Shown piece by piece: positions 1 to 7,936 of a DNA stretch of 64,000 nt. Source of the stretch: Pararhizobium arenae (GTDB lineage Bacteria; Pseudomonadota; Alphaproteobacteria; Rhizobiales; Rhizobiaceae); the NCBI RefSeq assembly GCF_001931685.1, contig NZ_MOOY01000001.1, forward strand, positions 620,001 through 684,000, written 5' to 3'. The notes beneath the pieces were generated by a model, which was not told the DNA's origin, did not search any database, and worked only from the letters and a program-made list of their open reading frames with translations. Each line of letters begins with the position of its first letter. Within the stretch, counting starts at the first letter, position 1. The position numbers were made by a program, and so were the translations under genes.

Positions 1-284
1 TGAGCCACACCATAGCGGCGCTGGTACCAGGCGCGGATCTCGCGACGCTTGCGCCAGCCGATGATGGCAAAAACGATCAGGCTGTCGAAGGCAATGGCAC
101 GGGCGACAAGCGGCGGAATGGTTTCCGGCGGAATGCCCAAGACGTTGCCGTAGATGTTGAAGACCAGATCATGCGCCTGACGGGTCAGCATGAAGATGCC
201 GAAGCTCATGTCGTAATAGGAAAGGCTATACCAGCCGGTCAGCAACGTGACGGGAGCAGCCCAGAGGATCAGAAGCCATTTCAT
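1..284 (-). CDS. DUF6105 family membrane protein (C-terminus beyond window)
   Basis: The - strand frame opens at ATG 284-282 and stays open to the window edge, giving about 94 residues. The N-terminus (MKWLLILWAAP) is a hydrophobic segment, a second lies around residues 60-80, and a basic, aromatic tail follows. The pattern and the segment GNVLGIPPETIPP match what I remember of the small rhizobial DUF6105 membrane proteins. No catalytic residues are visible and no function is known. Its start overlaps the stop of the upstream small ORF (ATGA), so the two are probably translated together. Confidence 0.75.
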   Translation of the reverse strand, partial: MKWLLILWAAPVTLLTGWYSLSYYDMSFGIFMLTRQAHDLVFNIYGNVLGIPPETIPPLVARAIAFDSLIVFAIIGWRKRREIRAWYQRRYGVA

Positions 285-463
285 GCCATTCTCTCCATGA
301 CCGGGCTCTCCATGCCGGGGAACTGCGGTCGATAGCCCCGCGCCAGTGTCCGTGCCGCCCCATCGAGCAGCATGGCACCGCCGAGGACAACCGCCGGCAC
401 TGTCAGATCGAGCGCAAGGCCCGCAAAAAACATCATCATGATGATCGTCAAGCCAGTCCGCAC
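281..463 (-). CDS. Small hydrophobic protein of unknown function
   Basis: A short - strand frame whose stop overlaps the start of the DUF6105 gene by four bases. I chose GTG 463 because a GGAG lies about 8 bases upstream; the frame is open back to 547, so a longer product cannot be excluded. The 60-residue protein holds one long hydrophobic stretch (IIMMMFFAGLALDL onward) and a polar tail. No family is recognised. The translational coupling is the best argument that it is real. Confidence 0.45.
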   Translation of the reverse strand: MRTGLTIIMMMFFAGLALDLTVPAVVLGGAMLLDGAARTLARGYRPQFPGMESPVMERMA

Positions 464-636
464 GGAACGTGCTCCATTTCTGTTGTCGTCAGCATTACAA
501 GCTGGAGCACCTTTGCCCGTTAACCAGTCGGGCGCAACGTAAACCATTTGTTAAGGTTAATTTTCGGGGCGCAGCGGTGGTTGCCGTGTCGGGCGTGGGC
601 GTCTATGGCTGGCCTCTCACCTCTGCCGGACATACC

Positions 637-1572
637 ATGACCGTTATCTTCGAAAGCATCCTGCCCGTCTTTTTGCTCGTATTTCTGGGTGTTTGCCTGA
701 AGCGTTTCCGGCGGATCGATCTCAACCTCTGGGAAGGCCTCGAACAGCTCGGCTATTTTGTCCTCTTCCCGGCCCTGCTGTTTTCCACGCTGGCAACGGC
801 TGATTTCTCCGGTCTGCGCACCGATTCGACCGCACTCGCGACGATCGGCAGCATCAGCCTGATGTGCGCCTGCCTGCTGACCCTCTGGCCGCTGCTAAGA
901 GAAAGAGGTGTCTCGGCAGCCTCTTTCACCTCGGTCTTTCAAACCGCGACGCGCTTGAACGGCTTCATGGCGCTCGCCATCGCGCAAAAACTCTATGGCC
1001 CGATCGGCCTGACCTTGACGGCGCTGGTGATGACGCTGGTCATCATTCCCATCAACTTCTACAATATCGGCGTGCTCGTTTGGTTCAACGGCGGGCCGCG
1101 CGGCCTGCGCTTCTTCACAATCAGGATCATCACCAATCCGCTGATCATGGCGTCCTTTGCAGGCATCCTGCTCAATATGCTGGGAATCAGGGTCTATGCA
1201 CCCGTGATGACAACGATCGACATGCTGGGCCATGCCTCGCTCAGCCTCGGGCTTGTGATGGTGGGGGCCGGCCTCAAGGTCTCCGATGCCCTGAAACCAA
1301 GACCGGTGGCCGTGCTCGCCGTCTTCCTGAAATTGATCGTCATGCCGATCTTCATGGTCTCCGCGAGCTATTTGCTGGGCATGCGCGGACCGGGCCTATC
1401 CGTCATCGCGCTCGGCGCCGCCGTTCCGACCGCTATGAACGGTTATCTTCTGGCGAAACAGATGGGCGGCGATGCGCCACTCTACGCGGCGGTCGCAACC
1501 ATACAAACGGTCGTATCCTTCTTCACGATACCGCTGGTGCTGGTGATCGCCGATTACGTCGCCGGCGGATAA
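637..1572 (+). CDS. AEC-family permease
   Basis: The 311-residue product is almost entirely hydrophobic, with about ten membrane segments in two halves. Such a layout is typical of auxin efflux carrier (AEC) permeases, inner-membrane carriers of organic anions or signal molecules. The start at ATG 637 (MTVIFESILPVFLLVF) places the first helix at the N-terminus as usual in the family; the frame is open upstream to 469, but that extension is not hydrophobic and has no sensible role. Substrate cannot be told from sequence. Its 3' end overlaps the convergent acyl-CoA dehydrogenase gene by 19 bp. Confidence 0.85.
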   Translation: MTVIFESILPVFLLVFLGVCLKRFRRIDLNLWEGLEQLGYFVLFPALLFSTLATADFSGLRTDSTALATIGSISLMCACLLTLWPLLRERGVSAASFTSVFQTATRLNGFMALAIAQKLYGPIGLTLTALVMTLVIIPINFYNIGVLVWFNGGPRGLRFFTIRIITNPLIMASFAGILLNMLGIRVYAPVMTTIDMLGHASLSLGLVMVGAGLKVSDALKPRPVAVLAVFLKLIVMPIFMVSASYLLGMRGPGLSVIALGAAVPTAMNGYLLAKQMGGDAPLYAAVATIQTVVSFFTIPLVLVIADYVAGG

Positions 1573-3203
1573 AGCAGATCGACGATGTAGGACGAATCGA
1601 AGCGCGAATCGAGCATGCCATAGGTCGAACGCCAGCCTGCCGCGAGACGCGATTCAAGGAAGGCATCGGCGATACGCCCTGCCCCCATCCGGTAGAGCTC
1701 GGCTGCTGCCGCCGCGAGCGCCAGTTGTTCGACGAGCATACGAGCAGCACCTTCGTCGCGCTCGCAAAGCGACATCGCCGCCTTCAGCACATCGATGGTC
1801 TTCTTCGCGGCCGGGCCAAGGTCACGGCCGATAACCTGGAACAGCAGATCGAAAAGCTCCTTGCCCCGCGTCAGCACCCGCAGCACATCGAGCGCCATCA
1901 CATTGCCGGAGCCTTCCCAGATCGCATTGACCGGTGCTTCGCGGTAATGGCGGGCAATCGGCCGTTCTTCGACGTAACCGTTGCCACCCAGGCACTCCAT
2001 CGCTTCATAGATCAGCGCGGGCGCGATCTTGCAGACCCAGTATTTCGCAACCGGGGTCATGATCCGGGCATAAGCCGCATCTTCGGCGCTGTCGCGTGCG
2101 CGGTCGAAGGCTTCGGCAAGACGGAAGGACAGGGCAGTGGCAGCTGCGACATCGAGCGCCATATCGGCCAGCACCCGCGTCATCATCGGCTGCGAGACAA
2201 GCGTCTTGTCGAACACCTTGCGGCCGCGGCAATGATGGATAGCTTCGGCCAGCGACGCCCGCATCATGCCGGCGGAAGCCAACGCGCAATCGAGCCGCGT
2301 CAGCGTCACCATATCGAGAATGGTGCGCAGCCCCCCATCCGCCGTACCGAGGAGAAAACCAAAGGTTTCGGAAAACTCAACCTCGGAAGACGCATTCGAC
2401 CGGTTTCCGAGCTTGTCCTTGAGACGCTGGAAGCGCAGGCCATTGGCCGAACCGTCTTCCAGCAGGCGCGGCACGAGGAAACATCCGAGACCGTCGCGCG
2501 TCTGCGCCAGCATCACGAAGGCATCGCTCATCGGCGCGGACATGAACCATTTGTGGCCGGAGAGGCGATAGATCCCCTCGCCCACCCGCTCCGCGGTCGA
2601 GGTGTTGGCGCGGACATCCGTGCCGCCCTGTTTCTCCGTCATGCCCATGCCGATCGTCACGGAGGACTTCTGCATCCATGCACGGTTGGACGAATCATAT
2701 TTCCGCGACAGGATTTTCGGCGCCCATTCCTTCTGGACAGCGGGCGACGCGGTGATCGCCGCGACCGAAGCGCTGGTCATCGTCAGCGGGCAGAGATGCC
2801 CGCATTCGAGCTGCGCCGTCAGGTAAAAGCGCATGGCGCGCGCCTTGTGGGAACGCCCCTGCTCGTCGGCAATGTTTTCCCAGGCAGACGCATGCAGGCC
2901 CGAGGTCATCGAGCGGCGCATCAGCGCATGCCAGGCCGGATGGAATTCGACAACATCGAGACGCTCGCCGCGCGGACCATGGGTCTTGAGCTTCGGCACG
3001 CCTTCATTGGCCATGCGCGCCAGATCCTGCGCCTCGGGTGACGTAACGTAACGCCCGATCGTTTCGAACTCATCCCGTAACGGACGGGGCATATTCGAGG
3101 TGATATCCACTGCCAGCGGATCGGAGCGGAAGGCATTGATACCGGACCAGAGTTTCGGCTGGTTCAGTTCGGCAAGTTTTTGTTCGGTCCGGTTCAGAGT
3201 CAT
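1554..3203 (-). CDS. aidB: Acyl-CoA dehydrogenase, AidB type
   Basis: The 549-residue protein has the acyl-CoA dehydrogenase fold and the length and N-terminal extension of AidB (E. coli AidB is 541 residues). It contains the FAD-site segments GMGMTEKQGGTDVRANT and SGHKWFMSAP and the C-terminal block REAPVNAIWEGSGNVMALD with the Glu that serves as base in the family. E. coli AidB is induced by alkylation damage, binds DNA and is thought to protect against alkylators; its natural substrate is unclear. Whether this one acts on isovaleryl-CoA or in alkylation response cannot be decided here. No ada gene is next to it. Confidence 0.85.
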   Translation of the reverse strand: MTLNRTEQKLAELNQPKLWSGINAFRSDPLAVDITSNMPRPLRDEFETIGRYVTSPEAQDLARMANEGVPKLKTHGPRGERLDVVEFHPAWHALMRRSMTSGLHASAWENIADEQGRSHKARAMRFYLTAQLECGHLCPLTMTSASVAAITASPAVQKEWAPKILSRKYDSSNRAWMQKSSVTIGMGMTEKQGGTDVRANTSTAERVGEGIYRLSGHKWFMSAPMSDAFVMLAQTRDGLGCFLVPRLLEDGSANGLRFQRLKDKLGNRSNASSEVEFSETFGFLLGTADGGLRTILDMVTLTRLDCALASAGMMRASLAEAIHHCRGRKVFDKTLVSQPMMTRVLADMALDVAAATALSFRLAEAFDRARDSAEDAAYARIMTPVAKYWVCKIAPALIYEAMECLGGNGYVEERPIARHYREAPVNAIWEGSGNVMALDVLRVLTRGKELFDLLFQVIGRDLGPAAKKTIDVLKAAMSLCERDEGAARMLVEQLALAAAAAELYRMGAGRIADAFLESRLAAGWRSTYGMLDSRFDSSYIVDLLYPPAT

Positions 3204-3403
3204 GCGCCGGTTCTAACGTAACTTCCAGAGGTTAGGAACAGGATCGCATCGCGATATCCCTGCTTCCCGCAACTATTTGTGAGGCCTGCGACAAGGCCCG
3301 GACAAAAGCGGGGGAATGGCGGGCGATTCTCCACTTGCTGCCTTGCCGCTCAAGGACGCAGCCTTTATAGACCCCCAAACTCCACATCATGAGGCGGATC
3401 CCC

Positions 3404-4363
3404 ATGGATTTCTTTCCGCATCGTCACCTGCTGGGCATCAAAGGCCTGAGTGAGCAGGATATTACTCTCCTGCTCGATCGTGCCGACGAAGCCGTCAAGA
3501 TTTCCCGCCAGCGGGAAAAGAAGACCTCGACGCTGCGCGGCCTCACCCAGATCAACCTCTTCTTCGAAGCCTCGACCCGGACGCAATCCTCCTTCGAACT
3601 CGCCGGAAAGCGCCTCGGCGCAGACGTGATGAATATGTCGGTGGGCAATTCATCGGTGAAAAAGGGCGAGACGCTGATCGATACGGCGATGACGCTGAAC
3701 GCCATGCACCCGGACGTGCTGGTGGTTCGCCATTCCTCGGCCGGTGCCGCCGCCCTTCTGGCGCAGAAGGTATCCTGCTCCGTCGTCAATGCCGGTGACG
3801 GCCAGCACGAGCACCCGACCCAGGCGCTGCTCGATGCGCTTACGATCCGCCGCGCCAAGGGCAAGCTGTCGCGCATCATCGTAGCGATCTGCGGCGACGT
3901 GCTGCATTCCCGTGTTGCCCGCTCGAACATCCTGCTACTCAACCAGATGGGTGCGCGCGTTCGCGTGGTTGCACCGGCAACCTTGCTTCCCTCGGGGATC
4001 GCCGACATGGGGGCCGAAGTCTATCACTCGATGGAAGAGGGCCTGAAGGGCGCCGACGTCGTCATGATGCTGCGGCTGCAGCGCGAGCGCATGGCCGGCG
4101 CCTTCGTTCCCTCCGTCCGCGAATACTTCCGCTATTACGGCCTCGATGCCGAAAAGCTGAAGGCGGCCAAGGAAGATGCGCTTGTCATGCACCCCGGCCC
4201 GATGAACCGCGGCGTGGAGATCGCCTCGGAAATTGCTGATGGTCCGCAGAGCGTGATCGAGCAACAGGTGGAAATGGGCGTCGCGGTGCGCATGGCCGTC
4301 ATGGAAACTTTGCTTCTCTCTCAGAATCCCAAACTTTCTGAAAATGGAGGGCCGCGCACATGA
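3404..4363 (+). CDS. pyrB: Aspartate carbamoyltransferase catalytic chain
   Basis: Catalyses carbamoyl phosphate + aspartate to carbamoyl aspartate, the committed step of pyrimidine synthesis. The carbamoyl-phosphate loop [19 protein letters not shown] (about residues 48-66), the HPTQALLD motif and the C-terminal [10 protein letters not shown] are all present. Length 319 fits the family. ATG 3404 is preferred over ATG 3389 because GAGG at 3391-3394 sits 9 bases upstream and the protein then starts [11 protein letters not shown] as in rhizobial relatives. It overlaps the following pseudo-dihydroorotase by four bases (ATGA), as expected for genes whose products form one complex. Confidence 0.97.
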   Translation: MDFFPHRHLLGIKGLSEQDITLLLDRADEAVKISRQREKKTSTLRGLTQINLFFEASTRTQSSFELAGKRLGADVMNMSVGNSSVKKGETLIDTAMTLNAMHPDVLVVRHSSAGAAALLAQKVSCSVVNAGDGQHEHPTQALLDALTIRRAKGKLSRIIVAICGDVLHSRVARSNILLLNQMGARVRVVAPATLLPSGIADMGAEVYHSMEEGLKGADVVMMLRLQRERMAGAFVPSVREYFRYYGLDAEKLKAAKEDALVMHPGPMNRGVEIASEIADGPQSVIEQQVEMGVAVRMAVMETLLLSQNPKLSENGGPRT

Positions 4364-5649
4364 GCCAGTCCATCGTTCTCACCAACATCCGGATCATTGA
4401 TCCGTCCCGCAATCTCGATGAAATCGGCACCATCATCGTCAAGGACGGCGCAATCATTGCCGCCGGCAAGGATGCCAGCAATCAGGGTCTTCCGGACGGC
4501 ATCGACGTGAAGGATTGTAAGGGCCTGCTCGCTGTGCCGGGCTTGGTTGATGCCCGAGTGTTCGTCGGCGAACCCGGCGCGGAACACCGCGAAACCATCG
4601 AATCGGCATCGCGTGCCGCTGCTGTCGGTGGCGTTACCTCGTTCATCGCCATGCCGGATACCGATCCGGTGATCGACGACATCGCGCTTGTCGAGTTCAT
4701 GCAGAAGACCGCGCGCGACAAGGCAGTCGTCAACGTCTATCCCGCCGCCGCCCTCACCAAAGGTTTGGCGGGTGTGGAGATGACCGAATTCGGCCTTCTC
4801 CGGGAAGCCGGTGCCGTCTGCTTCACCAATGGCCGCCATCCCCTGCATGACACGCTCGTCCTGCGCCGCGCCATGACCTATGCCCGCGAATTCGGCTCGG
4901 TCATCGCGCTCGAAACCCGCGACAAATATCTCGGCGCCGGCGGCGTCATGAATGAAGGGCTGCTGGCCAGCTGGCTCGGGCTTTCCGGCATCCCCCGCGA
5001 AGCCGAGATCATCCCGCTCGAGCGCGACCTGCGCGTGGCCGGCCTGACGAAGGGCGCTTATCACGCCGCCCAGATTTCCGTGCCGGAATCGGCAGAAGCG
5101 ATCGAGATCGCCCGCAAGCGCGGCGCCAATGTCACCTGCGGTGTCTCGATCAACAACCTGACGCTCAACGAAAACGACATCGGCGAATACCGCACCTTCT
5201 TCAAGCTCTCCCCGCCGCTGCGTGGCGAAGACGACCGCGTGAAGATGGTCGAGGCGCTGGCCAACGGCACGATCGATATCATCGTTTCCTCCCACGATCC
5301 CCAGGATGTCGATACCAAGCGCTTGCCATTTGCGGATGCTGCCGATGGTGCCATTGGTTTGGAAACCCTTCTTGCGGCCGCGCTGCGCCTTTATCACGAT
5401 GGTTCGGTGCCGTTGATACGCCTGATCGATGCCTTGTCCACCCGTCCGGCCACCATCTTCGGTCTCGATGCCGGCACGCTGAAGCCCGGCGCCAAGGCCG
5501 ATATTGCGGTGATCGATCTCGAAGAGCCGTGGATTGTTTCCAAGGATGCCATCGTTTCGCGCTCGAAGAACACGCCATTCGAAAATGCCCGCTTTACCGG
5601 CCGGGTCGTTCAAACCTATGTTGCCGGGAAACTGGTGCATGCCTTGTAA
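4360..5649 (+). CDS. pyrC: Dihydroorotase-like protein, probably non-catalytic (PyrC')
   Basis: The 429-residue protein has the amidohydrolase fold of type I dihydroorotases, but the metal site is gone. The usual HxH after the first strand reads R66-V-F68 ([10 protein letters not shown]); the PHH motif reads INN ([15 protein letters not shown]); the TDHAPH motif with the catalytic Asp reads SSHDPQ. A true dihydroorotase therefore seems ruled out. In Pseudomonas, an inactive PyrC' binds PyrB and is needed for assembly of active transcarbamoylase; the ATGA overlap with pyrB suggests the same scaffold role. An active pyrC should exist elsewhere in the genome. Confidence 0.88.
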   Translation: MSQSIVLTNIRIIDPSRNLDEIGTIIVKDGAIIAAGKDASNQGLPDGIDVKDCKGLLAVPGLVDARVFVGEPGAEHRETIESASRAAAVGGVTSFIAMPDTDPVIDDIALVEFMQKTARDKAVVNVYPAAALTKGLAGVEMTEFGLLREAGAVCFTNGRHPLHDTLVLRRAMTYAREFGSVIALETRDKYLGAGGVMNEGLLASWLGLSGIPREAEIIPLERDLRVAGLTKGAYHAAQISVPESAEAIEIARKRGANVTCGVSINNLTLNENDIGEYRTFFKLSPPLRGEDDRVKMVEALANGTIDIIVSSHDPQDVDTKRLPFADAADGAIGLETLLAAALRLYHDGSVPLIRLIDALSTRPATIFGLDAGTLKPGAKADIAVIDLEEPWIVSKDAIVSRSKNTPFENARFTGRVVQTYVAGKLVHAL

Positions 5650-5671
5650 GGCGTGACGGCGGGAGGAATTG

Positions 5672-6286
5672 GTGGAAAACGATTTTTGGCAATTGAGCCC
5701 GGCCCTGACGGCTGCAAGTGCGGTTCTGGGTTACCTGCTCGGCTCTATCCCCTTCGGACTGATCCTGACGCGCATGGCCGGCCTTGGCGACGTGCGCAAG
5801 ATCGGCTCCGGAAATATCGGCGCCACCAACGTTCTCAGAACCGGCAACAAGAAGCTCGCCGCCGCGACACTGCTGCTTGATGCCCTGAAGGGAACCGCTG
5901 CCGCCGTCGTGGCAAACTATCTGTGGGGCCCCGATGCGGCCCTCATTGCCGGTTTCGCAGCGTTCATTGGCCACCTCTTCCCTGTGTGGCTGGGCTTCAA
6001 GGGCGGCAAGGGCATCGCGACCTACATCGGCGTTCTGCTCGGTATCGCGCCGCTAATGGTTCTCGTGTTCGGTGTGGTGTGGCTGTCGGTCGCGAAGTTG
6101 AGCCGGTATTCATCGCTTTCCGCCCTGGTTGCAACCATTGTGGTTCCGGTTGTATCCTTCGCGATGGGAGACATCAAACCGGCAATCCTTTTCGCCGTCA
6201 TGACAGTCATTACCTGGATCAAGCACAAGGCAAACATCCAGCGACTTCTGGCGGGAACGGAAAGCCGCATCGGGGACAAGGGATAG
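5672..6286 (+). CDS. plsY: Acyl-phosphate:glycerol-3-phosphate acyltransferase PlsY
   Basis: Inner-membrane enzyme that transfers an acyl group from acyl-phosphate to glycerol-3-phosphate, the first step of phospholipid synthesis. The three family motifs are visible: GSIPFG near the N-terminus, [14 protein letters not shown], and [18 protein letters not shown]. About five membrane segments; 204 residues is normal. I chose GTG 5672 because GGAGG at 5662-5666 is 5 bases upstream; TTG 5669 would leave too short a spacing. Located 22 bp after pyrC', in the same direction as pyrB and dprA. Confidence 0.95.
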   Translation: MENDFWQLSPALTAASAVLGYLLGSIPFGLILTRMAGLGDVRKIGSGNIGATNVLRTGNKKLAAATLLLDALKGTAAAVVANYLWGPDAALIAGFAAFIGHLFPVWLGFKGGKGIATYIGVLLGIAPLMVLVFGVVWLSVAKLSRYSSLSALVATIVVPVVSFAMGDIKPAILFAVMTVITWIKHKANIQRLLAGTESRIGDKG

Positions 6287-6293
6287 GGGCTCA

Positions 6294-7445
6294 ATGTCAG
6301 ACGTCGGCGCGACACGAACAGGAATTGCGCTGACGGAAAGACAAAAGCTCGCCTGGCTGCGGCTGATCCGCAGCGACAATGTCGGCCCGGCAACCTTCCG
6401 CGACCTCATCAATCATTTCGGCTCGGCCGAAACCGCGATTGAAATTCTGCCGGAACTGTCGCGCCGTGGCGGGTCGTCGCGCGCCATCCGCGTGGCAACG
6501 GCTGCCGAAGCGGAGCGCGAATTTCAGATTGCCCATCGCCTCGGCGCATGTTTCGTCGGCATGGGCGAGCCAGACTATCCGTTTGCACTGCGTCATATCG
6601 ACGGCACTCCGCCCCTGCTTGCCGTAAAGGGCCGCATTCAGACCGGCTCGATGCCGGCTCTTGGCATCGTAGGCTCCCGCAATGCCTCGGTCAGCGGCGC
6701 GAAGTTTGCGGGCATGATGGCGCGACAGGTCGGAAACGCCGGATATGCCATCATCTCCGGGCTTGCGAGGGGCATCGATACCGCAGCCCACCGCGCCAGT
6801 CTGGAAACGGGAACGATCGCCTCGATGGCCGGCGGGCTTGACCGCCCATATCCGCCCGAAAACGAACGGCTTCTCGATGAGATCACGCAAAACAATGGCC
6901 TTGCGGTCACGGAAATGCCATTTGGCTGGGAACCCCGCGCGCGTGATTTTCCCCGTAGAAACCGTCTGATCGCCGGAATAGGTCTCGGCCTTTTGGTCGT
7001 CGAGGCGGCGCAACGCTCCGGTTCCCTGATCACGGCAAGGTTTGCGGCTGATTTCGGGCGGCAGGTTTTCGCAGTTCCGTGATCGCCCCTCGATCCGCGA
7101 TGCTACGGTACCAATCACCTCATTAAGGACGGTGCGATCCTGACCATGGATGCGGGCGACATTCTGGAGGCCCTCGCGCCCGTCAGCCAGATCGATCTTT
7201 TCAAAGCTGCGGAAGTGAAGGAACCTGACAGCCTCGCAACCGGCTCACACATCGCGCCCCCCAGCGACAACGATCGCGCATTCATCGTCGATTCCCTTGG
7301 GCCGACCCCGGTCGCTATAGACGATATCATCCGTCACACCGAAGTGCCGCCCGCGACGGTTTATCTCGTGCTGCTCGAGCTAGATCTTGCGGGGCGTCTT
7401 CACCGCCACCCGGGCGGGCTCGTTTCCATCGATCTCGCCGTATAA
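6294..7445 (+). pseudogene. dprA: DNA-processing protein DprA with an in-frame stop codon
   Basis: DprA loads RecA on incoming single-stranded DNA during natural transformation. The Rossmann-like core is clear (ALGIVGSRNASVSGAKFAGMMA, ISGLARGIDTAAHRASLETG, PRRNRLIAGI, AARSGSLITA-type motif). At 7080-7082 a TGA stands where the family has the Gly codon of AVPGSPLDPR; without it the frame continues unbroken (SPLDPRCYGTNHLIKDGAILT) through a C-terminal winged-helix-like domain to TAA 7443-7445, giving 383 codons. A single G-to-T change (GGA to TGA) explains it. The 262-residue product would lack the C-terminal domain. A sequencing error or readthrough remains possible. Starts 8 bp after plsY. 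Confidence 0.9.
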
Positions 7446-7637
7446 GGGGCCTTTACGCCTCAAAACGACGTCGCTTGCCTCCACCGCCGCCATTTCAATC
7501 AGGTAGACGAGCATGTCCTCGCTCTGTCCGGCGGCTATGGTTCGCAACTCTCCCAGCATATGACGTATATAGGCAATGATATCGGCTGCTTCATCGTTTG
7601 GGTTGTGGCCCTTTTCATGTTTGAACACAGTCGGCAT
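7380..7637 (-). CDS. Conserved-looking hypothetical protein
   Basis: An 85-residue - strand frame that overlaps the 3' end of dprA by 66 bp in convergent orientation. The protein is helical and amphipathic (ADIIAYIRHMLGELRTIA, DMLVYLIEMAAVEASDVVL), which looks like a genuine folded small protein rather than a shadow frame. No family is recognised. The start is uncertain: the first ATG has only a distant purine-rich stretch upstream, and the internal Met of HMLGEL is an alternative. Confidence 0.5.
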   Translation of the reverse strand: MPTVFKHEKGHNPNDEAADIIAYIRHMLGELRTIAAGQSEDMLVYLIEMAAVEASDVVLRRKGPLYGEIDGNEPARVAVKTPRKI

Positions 7638-7936
7638 GGCTCGCGTATTCCTTCCCCGCTTGTCGATGACCAGCAGATTGCTCCGGCGTTAGGAACCACC
7701 CCCCACACCGCGATTCTAGCCAAGTTCCTCATGAACCAGTACACTTCAAGAACGATACTGCAAATATCTATAATTGCAATATTCACGTAATATCTCATAG
7801 GTTGCATCGCGTTGTGTGTCGCTAATTTTCTCCCGGGCACTTGACCCCGGACGAATCCCTGTCCATGTCGGGGCTGCTTTCTTTCCAAGCGCGCATCTTC
7901 CGTTGCGGCGCGCATACAAATGGTTGCTGTAAGAAT
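7638..7936. other. Intergenic region upstream of topA
   Basis: About 300 bases without a supported gene, more AT-rich around 7740-7810 than the flanks. It should hold the promoters for topA and for the - strand gene at 7380-7637. I see no convincing -35/-10 pair or terminator. The frame is open from 7841 into topA, but nothing resembling topoisomerase is encoded before 7937. Confidence 0.5.

Noticed and set aside
864..3041. 725-residue + strand frame
   Set aside because: It is opposite or out of frame to the AEC permease and AidB genes, Arg/His-rich, without domain signals; a shadow of high GC codons.
4321..5640. 439-residue - strand frame over pyrC'
   Set aside because: Antisense shadow of a clear gene, composition typical of reverse frames (Gly/Asp/His-rich).
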